22,432 nt of DNA. Source: an uncultured Ruminococcus sp. (GTDB lineage: Bacteria; Bacillota; Clostridia; Oscillospirales; Ruminococcaceae). The notes beneath the pieces are model-generated. The model had not been told where the DNA came from and ran no database searches. It saw only the letters and a program-made list of their open reading frames with translations. The number at the start of each line of letters is the position of its first letter. Within the stretch, counting starts at the first letter, position 1. Both the position numbers and the translations under genes were made by a program. This document shows positions 5,572 through 13,006 of this stretch, in pieces. The stretch spans positions 1 through 22,432 of the forward strand of contig CABQIF010000023.1 of the NCBI GenBank assembly GCA_902464115.1, written 5' to 3'.

Positions 5572-7077
5572 TTATTTTGGCATGCGGAAGGAAGCAACTG
5601 GAATACCATTCTTTCCGTAAACGCCAACATCACACCAGTTCCGCCAAGCGTACCGCATGGATGCTGGAATCCGCACATTTGGTGAAGTCAGGCGGACAAA
5701 GTTGTCCCGAAATTCTGCAACCGCTGGATAGTAAACGCCATCTGTTCCAGCCAGTTCAAATACCGCTGCTTCGCCATCTTTTGCAACAACAGGCTGAGAG
5801 AATTGCAGAATATATGCACCGCCGGATGCATATGCATTTTTACAGTACGGAGCTTCTGCATCCATCGCTGGAATTGCCCGATAAACCCGATACAGGGCTT
5901 GCAGTGCCAAACGGTGTGCAACGGTTCGCTTGTCAGCTGGATGCATGTTGTTGTATTCACCGCAGTCCATTGTCACGGCTAAACCGGTGTTGCGAAGCGT
6001 CCGGAATACCTGCATTTGTGCCTCTCGCAGTTCTGCCCAGTTTGTACGGGATTCTTCCCCTTCGTAACTGAACATCGGCAACTGGACGATCAGGAACGGC
6101 ATGGTTTCGTCGCCCCAGTCCTTCCGCCAGCGGTTGATCAAAACAGTCAGCAGCTGTGCATAGCTGTCCGGACGGTTGTCATCGTTTTCGCCCTGATAAT
6201 ACCAGAATCCCCGCAGGGTGTACGGCATGATTCGAGAAAGCATCGTCTTATATAGACCGCATGGACGCAATGGGTTGCGGCTGCCCATTGGACCCGGATA
6301 GCGGTTTTCGCCGCAGCGTTCCAGAACCTGATTCCACTTGATTTTCGGGTTTTCCTGATAGCAGGCAGTCATCCGCTTTTCCCATGCATTCTGATATGCC
6401 AGATATGCGGCGTAATCTGCCGCCATTTCTGCATCGGTTTTTCCTCGGCAGGCGGACAGGTAAGCTGCCCAGTACGGATGCAAAGCGGTGTGTCCGGTCA
6501 GGTCGGCAGACGGTACCCAGCAGCTGGCAGAAGTGCCGGTATAGTTACAGCCAATGACTCCGACAACGACACCCAGTTTTTGTGAAAGTTCCTTTGCGGC
6601 AAGATATGCCACTGCTGACCATTCCGCAACATTGGTCGGATTTGGCATCTGCCAGCGGTTTTTCCGTTCGTTTTGGAAATAAGCAGCGTGCATGACACCA
6701 CTTCTCTGTACATGATAATAGCGAACCCGGCTGCGTTCACAGCGGGAAAGTTCCAGCTTTCCGTTGACAGCATTCTTCACCGGAAATTCCATGTTGGATT
6801 GTCCGCCAGCCAGCCAGACTTCCCCGATGGCAACATCCTGAAAATGAATTTCTGTATGGCTGTCCTTGGCAAACAGGCTGAGTCCTGTTCCAGCAGGCTG
6901 CGGCGGAAATTGCAGCCGCCAGCTGCCATCCTCTTTTACGGTAGTAGAGGCATATAATTTTCGTTCCGGAATGGAAACAGTGATAATTGCACCGACTTCG
7001 CCGATGCCGAATACAACAATATTTTTTTCTCTTTGCAGAACCATATGGTCGCTGAACACGGCTGCAAGTTGTAGCAT
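5572..7077 (-). CDS. SASA-type SGNH esterase (sialate/carbohydrate O-acetylesterase)
   Basis: The 501-residue protein fits the sialate O-acetylesterase-like (SASA) family, which removes acetyl groups from sugars; in gut and rumen Clostridia such enzymes may act on acetylated plant glycans or sialic acids, and the substrate here cannot be told. Block I is GQSNME (92-97) with nucleophile Ser94; a GCNYTGTSASCW segment lies at 176-187, YYQGEND at 293-299, and the catalytic His is in NMHPADK (His379). The N-terminus MLQLAAVFSDHMVLQ begins a beta-sandwich and has no signal peptide, so the enzyme is probably cytoplasmic. AGGGAG lies 8 nt before the ATG on the minus strand. It has its own sigma-A promoter at 7147-7175 and is apparently monocistronic, with no transporter or glycosidase nearby. 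Confidence 0.88.
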   Translation of the reverse strand: MLQLAAVFSDHMVLQREKNIVVFGIGEVGAIITVSIPERKLYASTTVKEDGSWRLQFPPQPAGTGLSLFAKDSHTEIHFQDVAIGEVWLAGGQSNMEFPVKNAVNGKLELSRCERSRVRYYHVQRSGVMHAAYFQNERKNRWQMPNPTNVAEWSAVAYLAAKELSQKLGVVVGVIGCNYTGTSASCWVPSADLTGHTALHPYWAAYLSACRGKTDAEMAADYAAYLAYQNAWEKRMTACYQENPKIKWNQVLERCGENRYPGPMGSRNPLRPCGLYKTMLSRIMPYTLRGFWYYQGENDDNRPDSYAQLLTVLINRWRKDWGDETMPFLIVQLPMFSYEGEESRTNWAELREAQMQVFRTLRNTGLAVTMDCGEYNNMHPADKRTVAHRLALQALYRVYRAIPAMDAEAPYCKNAYASGGAYILQFSQPVVAKDGEAAVFELAGTDGVYYPAVAEFRDNFVRLTSPNVRIPASMRYAWRNWCDVGVYGKNGIPVASFRMPK

Positions 7078-7146
7078 ATGAAAGACTCCCTTGGTTTATA
7101 GATTTCATAGATAAAAAAGAATTCACGCTGTTACATTCTGGCTTTT

Positions 7147-7175
7147 ATTATACCAGAAAGAACGGGATTCGTCAA
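7147..7175 (-). promoter_or_regulatory. Sigma-A promoter of the esterase gene
   Basis: On the minus strand TTGACG (7170-7175), a 17-bp spacer and TATAAT (7147-7152) match 11 of 12 consensus positions, with an extended TGG just before the -10. The predicted start near 7140 gives a leader of about 60 nt. It is divergent from the infC promoter about 95 bp away. Confidence 0.85.
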
Positions 7176-7267
7176 TCCAAAATCAGAAAGAAGCTGAAAA
7201 CTGGCAGAAAAAGCCAGAGAAAGGCGGCGTAAGATGTGAATTTTCTGTAAAATTTAAAACGGAACGC

Positions 7268-7296
7268 TTGACATCTTTTCGGTACTCTGTTATAAT
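7268..7296 (+). promoter_or_regulatory. Consensus sigma-A promoter of the infC operon
   Basis: TTGACA (7268-7273), 17 bp, TATAAT (7291-7296): a perfect match to the vegetative consensus with ideal spacing. Transcription should start near 7303, about 190 nt upstream of infC, giving a long structured leader. Confidence 0.95.
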
Positions 7297-7302
7297 ACCC
7301 AG

Positions 7303-7460
7303 AGAAAACAAAGCAGAGCATCATCGTTCTCACCGTTTGGCTGTTGTCGAAACGGTCAATATTCCCTGTTTCGTTCCGGTTTGTAAAGACAGGTGCGGAA
7401 ACTGGTGGAAACGAGGTCGAATGGTGCGTACTTTCTTTGAAAAGTACGCATTTTATTTTT
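7303..7460 (+). promoter_or_regulatory. infC-rpmI-rplT leader, likely L20-responsive attenuator
   Basis: In Firmicutes the infC operon is commonly repressed by its own product L20, which binds the leader RNA and favours a terminator. This leader has the same layout. Hairpin ACCGTTT/AAACGGT (7332-7338 with 7350-7356) is followed by a long interrupted stem in which GTTTC (7368-7372) pairs with GAAAC (7408-7412) and CCGGTTT (7376-7382) with AAACTGG (7399-7405), then an intrinsic terminator just before infC. L20 as ligand is inferred from position and operon content; I did not match the binding site base by base. The rest of the 7078-7492 gap holds the two promoters and a minor CTGGC/GCCAG stem at 7201-7217. 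Confidence 0.78.
7425..7460 (+). terminator. Leader terminator (attenuator) before infC
   Basis: TGCGTACTTT (7425-7434) pairs perfectly with AAAGTACGCA (7441-7450) over a 6-nt loop, followed by TTTTATTTTT. It lies between the consensus promoter and the infC ribosome binding site, so it must be read through for operon expression. Confidence 0.92.
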
Positions 7461-7492
7461 GTTTGAAAATAATATGTTTGGAGGTGCTGGCT

Positions 7493-8011
7493 ATCAGCAA
7501 ACAAGAGCTGCAAATCAATGAAGAGATCCGGGACAGAGAAATCCTGGTCATTGATCAGAACGGGACAAAGCTTGGAACCATGTCCGCAAGAGATGCACAA
7601 AAACTTGCATATGAACAGGATCTGGACTTAGTAAAGATCGCCCCGCAGGCAACCCCGCCGGTCTGCCGCATTATGGATTACGGCAAGTATTGCTTTGAAC
7701 AGCAGAAGCGGGAAAAGGAAGCAAGAAAGAATCAGAAAGTGGTTTCCATCAAGGAGATCCGGATGTTTTCTGCAATCGATACCCACGACTTTGAAACAAA
7801 GGTAAATCAGGCAAAGAAGTTTCTGGAGGGCGGCGATAAGCTGAAGGTTTCTGTTCGGTTCCGTAAGCGTGCAATTGCCCATCCGCAGCTCGGAGAAGAA
7901 CTGCTCAACCGCTTCAAGGAAGCATGTGCAGCAGTTGGTACTGTTGAAAAGCCGGCAAAAATGGAAGGCCGCAGTATGGTCATGTTCATTTCACCGAAGG
8001 CATCCAAGTAA
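7493..8011 (+). CDS. infC: Translation initiation factor IF-3, apparent AUC start
   Basis: IF-3 binds the 30S subunit, prevents premature 50S joining and checks the start codon. With start ATC 7493 the protein is 172 residues, a normal length, beginning (M)SKQELQINEEIRDREILVID. It holds the N-domain (RDAQKLAYEQDLDLVKIAPQATPPVCRIMDYGKY) and the C-domain (KEIRMFSAIDTHDFETKVNQA, then KVSVRFRKR and MVMFISPKA). The start is decided by GGAGGTG at 7480-7486: GGAGG is 8 nt before ATC, whereas the in-frame CTG at 7487 is too close and no in-frame ATG lies nearby. Rare AUU/AUC starts are a known infC feature that lets IF-3 repress itself. First gene of infC-rpmI-rplT. Confidence 0.93.
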   Translation: MSKQELQINEEIRDREILVIDQNGTKLGTMSARDAQKLAYEQDLDLVKIAPQATPPVCRIMDYGKYCFEQQKREKEARKNQKVVSIKEIRMFSAIDTHDFETKVNQAKKFLEGGDKLKVSVRFRKRAIAHPQLGEELLNRFKEACAAVGTVEKPAKMEGRSMVMFISPKASK

Positions 8012-8026
8012 GAGGAGGAACTCGCA

Positions 8027-8230
8027 ATGGCAAAGATTAAGACAAAAACACATTCCGGTGCAAAGAAGCGGTTTAAGGTTACTGCAAACGGAAAGGTAAA
8101 GTATCAGAAGACCAATAAGAGACACAGACTGACCCAGAAGGACACCAAGCGGAAGAGAATCGCTCGTACCGTTGGTATCGCTGATGCAACCAATGCACCG
8201 GCACTGAAGAAGCTTCTGCCGTATCTCTAA
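8027..8230 (+). CDS. rpmI: Ribosomal protein bL35
   Basis: A 67-residue, strongly basic protein starting MAKIKTKTHSGAKKRFKVTANGKVK, the standard L35 N-terminus, with TNKRHRLTQKDTKRKR in the middle and ending LKKLLPYL. L35 is part of the 50S subunit. GAGGAGG at 8012-8018 gives an ideal start at ATG 8027. It begins 15 nt after infC and is co-transcribed with infC and rplT, so it shares the leader attenuator control. Confidence 0.98.
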   Translation: MAKIKTKTHSGAKKRFKVTANGKVKYQKTNKRHRLTQKDTKRKRIARTVGIADATNAPALKKLLPYL

Positions 8231-8299
8231 GATACAATCCGCAGAACGGACAGTCAATCGAGAAAAGAGAAACACATAGATATTCGGAGGTAGAAGCAA

Positions 8300-8653
8300 A
8301 TGGCACGGATCAAAGGTGCGATGATGACTCGCAAGAGAAGAAATAAAACCCTGAAGCTCGCAAAGGGCTATTTTGGTGCAAAGAGCAAGCACTTCAAGAT
8401 GGCAAAACAGGCCGTAATGAAGTCTGGCAACTATGCATATGTTGGAAGAAAGCAGAAGAAGAGAGAATTCCGTCAGCTCTGGATCACCAGAATTTCTGCT
8501 GCATGCAAGCTGAATGGTATGAACTATTCTCAGTTCATGAACGGCTGCAAGAAGGCTGGCATTACCCTGAATCGGAAGATGCTGTCTGAAATTGCAATCA
8601 CCGATGCAGCAGGTTTCACTGCGATTGTAGAAAAGGCAAAGGCTGCTCTTTAA
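8300..8653 (+). CDS. rplT: Ribosomal protein bL20
   Basis: A 117-residue basic protein starting MARIKGAMMTRKRRNKTLKLAKGYFGAKSKHFKMAKQAV, typical of L20, with RQLWITRISAACKLNGMNYSQFMNGCKKAGITLNRKML in the C-terminal globular half. L20 is an early assembly protein binding 23S rRNA and, in Firmicutes, the regulator of this operon through the leader RNA. CGGAGG at 8285-8290 precedes ATG 8300. A 69-nt gap separates it from rpmI, and a strong terminator follows 13 nt after the stop. Confidence 0.98.
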   Translation: MARIKGAMMTRKRRNKTLKLAKGYFGAKSKHFKMAKQAVMKSGNYAYVGRKQKKREFRQLWITRISAACKLNGMNYSQFMNGCKKAGITLNRKMLSEIAITDAAGFTAIVEKAKAAL

Positions 8654-8666
8654 GGGGCAAGCTTGG

Positions 8667-8704
8667 AACACGCTCCGGTTTTTTTTGAAAAAACGGGGCG
8701 TGTT
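8667..8704 (+). terminator. Terminator of the infC operon
   Basis: The left arm AACACGCTCCG (8667-8677) plus T tract pairs with 8688-8704 (six A, then CGGGGCGTGTT), with one U-G pair and one bulged G at 8678; the loop is TTG. A short T-rich tail follows. It closes infC-rpmI-rplT. Confidence 0.9.
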
Positions 8705-8714
8705 TTGTTATATA
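8685..8714 (+). promoter_or_regulatory. Possible promoter of the methyltransferase-dprA run
   Basis: TTGAAA (8685-8690) with TATATA (8709-8714) at 18 bp could be a sigma-A promoter. It overlaps the terminator stem, so it is a weak call, but a new promoter is expected between a terminator and a new gene set. Confidence 0.3.
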
Positions 8715-8750
8715 TAGGGAAATTTTCAGCAGACAGGAGGCAGAACCGCA

Positions 8751-9551
8751 ATGGAATTCCGCATGACCGCAATTACTGCAAAGGACAACCCTTCCATTCA
8801 GCTTTACCGAAAACTGGTGCGGCAGCGAAAAGCTAGAACCCAAAACCAGCAGTTTGTGTTAGAGGGGTATCGGCTGGTTACAGATGCCGTGCATTTTTCG
8901 AGAAAACTGACCCATCTGTTCCTGACAGAAGCAGCGTGGGAACGCTATCAGGAAGAATTTTGCTCTTTAGAGGCTGATTTGAGAGAAACAAAACACTTGC
9001 TTATTTCAAATGAACTTGCTATGGAGTTGACGGAAACTGAACATCCGCAGGGTGTGTTTGCCATCTGCCAGATGCCGGCGGAACAAGTCCCAATCGTTGC
9101 AGAGGAAACTTATCTGGTACTCTACCAGCTGCAAGATCCTGGCAATATGGGAATGCTGCTGCGAACCGCTGCTGCAATGGGCGTTTCCGGTGTGATTTGC
9201 TGCCAGAGTTGCGATTTTTATAGTCCAAAAGTCGTGCGTGCAACGATGGGAGCATTGTTTCATGTGCCAGTGATGCAGATGCCGGATGCAGAAACCGTTT
9301 TGCAGAGCCTGCGTGCTGCTAACATTGTTTCCTGTGCCTCTGTGGTGCAGGGCGATGCCGAACAAGTGGGACTTTGTGAACTGGGCAACGGCTGTGCCGT
9401 CTGGATTGGAAATGAGGGGAACGGACTGCCTGAATCCGTTGTGCAGCAGTGTGAACGCCGGATTACCATTCCAATGAAAGGCTATATGGAATCGCTGAAT
9501 GCTGCTATGGCAGCTGGCATTATGATGTGGGAAATGACAAAACCAAGATGA
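8751..9551 (+). CDS. SpoU/TrmH-family RNA 2'-O-methyltransferase
   Basis: This SPOUT-fold enzyme transfers methyl from S-adenosylmethionine to a ribose 2'-OH in rRNA or tRNA; the target nucleotide cannot be told from sequence. The 266 residues show an N-terminal substrate-binding part (NPSIQLYRKLVRQRKARTQNQQFVLEG, 13-39) and the three SpoU motifs: LQDPGNMG with RTA (127-140), IGNEGNGLP (219-227) and IPMKGYMESLNAAMAAGI (240-257), which form the knotted cofactor site. AGGAGG at 8735-8740 lies 10 nt before ATG 8751; an ATG at 8763 is an alternative. A SpoU gene after rplT is a common Firmicutes arrangement. dprA begins 10 nt after its stop. Confidence 0.92.
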   Translation: MEFRMTAITAKDNPSIQLYRKLVRQRKARTQNQQFVLEGYRLVTDAVHFSRKLTHLFLTEAAWERYQEEFCSLEADLRETKHLLISNELAMELTETEHPQGVFAICQMPAEQVPIVAEETYLVLYQLQDPGNMGMLLRTAAAMGVSGVICCQSCDFYSPKVVRATMGALFHVPVMQMPDAETVLQSLRAANIVSCASVVQGDAEQVGLCELGNGCAVWIGNEGNGLPESVVQQCERRITIPMKGYMESLNAAMAAGIMMWEMTKPR

Positions 9552-9561
9552 GGAAATCCAC

Positions 9562-10824
9562 ATGGAACAGGAAAGTATCTATGACTGGCTCTGGCTGCTG
9601 TTGGTATTTGGGGCAGGCAGCCGGAAAATCTGGAAGCTGTTAGAACAGTATGAAACACCGCAGAAAGTACGGCAAGTCTTGCAGACGGAAACAGACCTGC
9701 CTTTTATTCACGAGCGAGAACAACGCAGCATTCGTTCCATCACAAATGAGCAAATCGGAAAACTGATACAGAATTGTGCAGAAAAACGGATAGAACTGGT
9801 GGCATACGATGATGAAAACTATCCGGAATCGCTCCGCCAGATTTACAATCCGCCGATAGTGTTGTTCTATCAGGGACATCTTTCTGTGCTGAGTGATTAT
9901 CCAGCTTTAACCGTTGTTGGAACAAGAAAGCCCAGCTCGTACAGCATCCGCACAGCGGATTTGCTGTGTCGGTGTCTGGCAAAGAGTGGAATGCTGCTGG
10001 TCAGTGGTTTTGCGGTCGGATTGGATTCGGTTGCCCATCGGGCAGCCTTGCTTTCTGGTGGAAAGACAGTTGCTGTGATGGGTTGCGGTCTGGATGTGCC
10101 ATACCCTAAGCCGAACGCTTCTGCAAAGAAATATATCATGCGGAACGGCTTGCTGTTGTCAGAGTTCTTGCCGGGGACAGAACCATCTCGGCAGAATTTT
10201 CCGATGCGGAATCGGATTTTAGCCGGTGTCAGTGGCGGAACATTGGTGATTCAAGCACCAATCGGCAGCGGAGCGTTGATTACGGCGGAACAGGCAATGG
10301 AACAGGGCAAGCCTGTTTTTTGTTTACCGCCAGCGGACATATTTGACAATCAATATGCAGGTGTGGTAAAATACCTGCGAGAGGGTGCGATTCCGGTTTT
10401 TGCACCGGAAGACATCCTGCAAGAATATGACCATGGCTGTGAACAGCGGTTGGTAGAAGTTTCGATGCAAGCTGTTTTAGAGCAGCAGGAACAGAATCAG
10501 TTGAAATCTTCGGATTCCTCGGAAGCTGCTGCTGCGGTGGAGTTACCACCGAAAAAACCTGCAAAGCCGAAACCACAACCGTCCTCACCATCCATTCCAG
10601 AAAAGCAGCAATCTGCTCCAACCGTTGACCGTTCTGTGCTGGAAACCTTAGACCCACTATCCAAGAGAATCATGGAACTGCTGTTTGAGCAATCGCCCTT
10701 GCACATTGACCAGATGGTTTTGATGTTGCAGGAGGATGCCGAGGAAGTCGCAGCGTGTCTGACGGAATTGGCGATTGAACAGTTGGTGCAGCGGCAGCCG
10801 GGGCAGTATTATTGCGTATGTTGA
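9562..10824 (+). CDS. dprA: DNA-processing protein DprA
   Basis: DprA (Smf) binds incoming single-stranded DNA during natural transformation and loads RecA; it is also present in many bacteria not known to be competent. The 420-residue protein has an N-terminal helical domain (1-80), a Rossmann-like domain with VVGTRKPSSYS (118-128), SGFAVGLDSVAHR (148-160), GCGLDVPYP (174-182) and NFPMRNRILAGVSGGTLVIQA (212-232), a Pro/Ser/Gln-rich linker (about 305-355), and a C-terminal winged helix (about 358-418). GAGGA at 9550-9554 precedes the start. No other competence gene is in the window. It is the usual upstream neighbour of topA. Confidence 0.95.
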   Translation: MEQESIYDWLWLLLVFGAGSRKIWKLLEQYETPQKVRQVLQTETDLPFIHEREQRSIRSITNEQIGKLIQNCAEKRIELVAYDDENYPESLRQIYNPPIVLFYQGHLSVLSDYPALTVVGTRKPSSYSIRTADLLCRCLAKSGMLLVSGFAVGLDSVAHRAALLSGGKTVAVMGCGLDVPYPKPNASAKKYIMRNGLLLSEFLPGTEPSRQNFPMRNRILAGVSGGTLVIQAPIGSGALITAEQAMEQGKPVFCLPPADIFDNQYAGVVKYLREGAIPVFAPEDILQEYDHGCEQRLVEVSMQAVLEQQEQNQLKSSDSSEAAAAVELPPKKPAKPKPQPSSPSIPEKQQSAPTVDRSVLETLDPLSKRIMELLFEQSPLHIDQMVLMLQEDAEEVAACLTELAIEQLVQRQPGQYYCVC

Positions 10825-10891
10825 GAAAAACCCGTTCGTTTAGAACTATGTCGCATCGGAATGCGGCAAAGCGGAACAGGAGAAAAAGAAT

Positions 10892-13006
10892 ATGTCAAAT
10901 TTGGTGATTGTAGAATCGCCGGCAAAGGCGAAAACCATTCAAAAATATTTAGGAAAAGATTTTGATGTCATTGCCTCCATGGGGCATATCCGGGACTTAC
11001 CAAAGTCAAAGTTCGGTGTGGATATTGAAAACCACTTCGAGCCGAAGTATGTGGATATGAAGGGCAAGGAAGACGTTATTAAACAGTTGAAATCACATGC
11101 AGCAAAATGCGATAAAATTTATCTGGCAACCGACCCCGACCGAGAGGGAGAGGCGATTTCTTGGCATATCGCTCAGATGCTGCATCTGGATATGCAGGAT
11201 AATAATCGGGTTGCTTTTAATGAAATCACAAAAAGCGGTGTGCAAGCAGGGATGGCAAACCCACACCGAATTGATATCAATTTGGTGAATGCCCAGCAAG
11301 CACGGCGGGTATTAGACCGGATCGTCGGCTATCAGCTCAGCCCGTTCCTCTGGCGAAAAGTGCGGCGTGGTCTGTCTGCCGGAAGAGTGCAGTCGGTTGC
11401 TGTTCGGCTGGTTGTTGACCGAGAAAATGAAATTCGGGCATTCCAACCGCAGGAATACTGGACGATTGACGCAAAGCTTTCCGCAGCAGCTTCCCGAAAA
11501 GTCTTTTCGGCAAAATTAGCGGCAGTGGACGGAAAGAAAGTCGATAAAACAGAGATCTCCAGCAAGGAACAGGCAGATGCCATTGTTGCACGCTTGCAGG
11601 AGGCACCGTTTATCGTAAAGTCTGTGAAAAAACGGGTGACGAAAAAACATCCATCCGCTCCGTTCATTACATCAACTTTACAGCAGGAGGCATCGTATCG
11701 CTTGAGTTTTCAGTCCAAGCGAACCATGAAAGTTGCTCAGGAACTGTACGAAGGCGTGGAGATTCAGGGTATGGGTGCAGTGGGTCTGATTACCTATATG
11801 CGTACCGATAGCCTGCGAATTTCAGACGAGGCGAAAAAGGCAGCCGCAGACTATATTCTCTCTGCCTATGGAGAATCCTACCTCCCACCAACGCCACGGG
11901 TCTATAAGACAAAGAAAAATGCACAGGATGCCCACGAAGCCATTCGTCCATCTATGCCGGAACTGACACCGGAGCAGGTGAAAAGCAGCCTGACGACTGA
12001 CCAGTATAAATTATACCGCCTGATTTGGGAACGATTCATCGCCAGCCAGATGGCAGATGCTCTGATGGATACCGTTTCTGTGGATATTGATGCAGACAAC
12101 TGCTTGTTTAAGGCGAGCGGTTCTACGATGAAATTCGATGGATTCACCGTGTTGTATGAAGAAACCAGAGATAATAAGGGCGATAAAGATAAATCTGAAA
12201 ATAAGAATCTGCCGGAACTGCACGAGGGCGATGCATTAAAACTGCGTGCACTGGATGGCAATCAGCACTTTACGCAGCCGCCGACCCGTTATTCTGAAGC
12301 TTCTCTGATTAAGGCGATGGAAGAATACGGAATTGGTAGACCGAGCACCTATGCTCCAACCATTACAACGATTACTGCTCGAAATTATGTGGAGCGAGAG
12401 GGCAAACAGCTGAAACCAACGGTATTGGGTGAAGTTGTAACGCAGTTGATGAAAGAACTCTTTAAGAACATTGTAGATGTCAAATTTACTGCCAAGATGG
12501 AAAGTGATTTGGACGATGTGGAACGGGGAGAAAAGAATTGGGTACAGTCACTGGAACAGTTCTATGATGATTTCTCTCAGACACTAAAAACGGCCGAAGA
12601 AAAGATGGAAGGCAAGCGGGTCAAGATTCCGGATGAAGAAACAGATGAAGTCTGTGAAGTTTGCGGAAAAAAGATGGTCATTAAAATCGGACGGTTCGGG
12701 CGGTTTTTGGCTTGTTCCGGTTTCCCGGAATGCACCAATACCCGAAAGATCGTGCAGGAAATGCCGGGCTGCTGCCCGCTTTGCGGCGGAAAAATGGTGC
12801 TGAAAAAGTCCAAGCGTGGCAGAAGTTTCTATGGATGCAGCAACTTTCCGGAATGCAACTTTATGACGTGGAATGTTCCGGTTGCAGAACAATGTCCGCA
12901 GTGTGGTTCGACCTTGTTCCAAAAGGGCGGCAAGTCCGGCAAGCTGATTTGTGAGAAGCCGGGCTGCGGATTTGAAAAAAATCTTTCAGGCGGAGGTCAG
13001 GCATGA
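10892..13006 (+). CDS. topA: DNA topoisomerase I (type IA)
   Basis: TopA relaxes negative supercoils by nicking one strand through a 5'-phosphotyrosine. The 704-residue protein starts with the TOPRIM domain (MSNLVIVESPAKAKTIQKYLG; metal-binding DPDREGE at 81-87) and has the active-site Tyr302 in GLITYMRTDSLRIS. Other type IA blocks are RRVLDRIVGYQLSPFLW (138-154) and YGIGRPSTYAPT near 482. Three C-terminal zinc-ribbon units start at about residue 588 with CEVCGKKM, then CCPLCGGKM and CPQCGSTL; the last ends CEKPGC. AGGAG lies before ATG 10892. Its last 4 nt overlap the start of trmFO (ATGA), so the two are probably translationally coupled. Confidence 0.98.
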   Translation: MSNLVIVESPAKAKTIQKYLGKDFDVIASMGHIRDLPKSKFGVDIENHFEPKYVDMKGKEDVIKQLKSHAAKCDKIYLATDPDREGEAISWHIAQMLHLDMQDNNRVAFNEITKSGVQAGMANPHRIDINLVNAQQARRVLDRIVGYQLSPFLWRKVRRGLSAGRVQSVAVRLVVDRENEIRAFQPQEYWTIDAKLSAAASRKVFSAKLAAVDGKKVDKTEISSKEQADAIVARLQEAPFIVKSVKKRVTKKHPSAPFITSTLQQEASYRLSFQSKRTMKVAQELYEGVEIQGMGAVGLITYMRTDSLRISDEAKKAAADYILSAYGESYLPPTPRVYKTKKNAQDAHEAIRPSMPELTPEQVKSSLTTDQYKLYRLIWERFIASQMADALMDTVSVDIDADNCLFKASGSTMKFDGFTVLYEETRDNKGDKDKSENKNLPELHEGDALKLRALDGNQHFTQPPTRYSEASLIKAMEEYGIGRPSTYAPTITTITARNYVEREGKQLKPTVLGEVVTQLMKELFKNIVDVKFTAKMESDLDDVERGEKNWVQSLEQFYDDFSQTLKTAEEKMEGKRVKIPDEETDEVCEVCGKKMVIKIGRFGRFLACSGFPECTNTRKIVQEMPGCCPLCGGKMVLKKSKRGRSFYGCSNFPECNFMTWNVPVAEQCPQCGSTLFQKGGKSGKLICEKPGCGFEKNLSGGGQA

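Noticed and set aside
7268..7492. N-terminal extension of IF-3 from TTG 7268
   Set aside because: The TTG is the -35 box of the operon promoter, the extension crosses the leader terminator, and IF-3 homology begins only after 7493.
10819..10868. Promoter-like TTGAGA-17-AACTAT and an 8-bp stem (10849-10868) between dprA and topA
   Set aside because: The -10 match is poor and the stem has no T run; neither is strong enough to call, though a separate topA promoter cannot be excluded.
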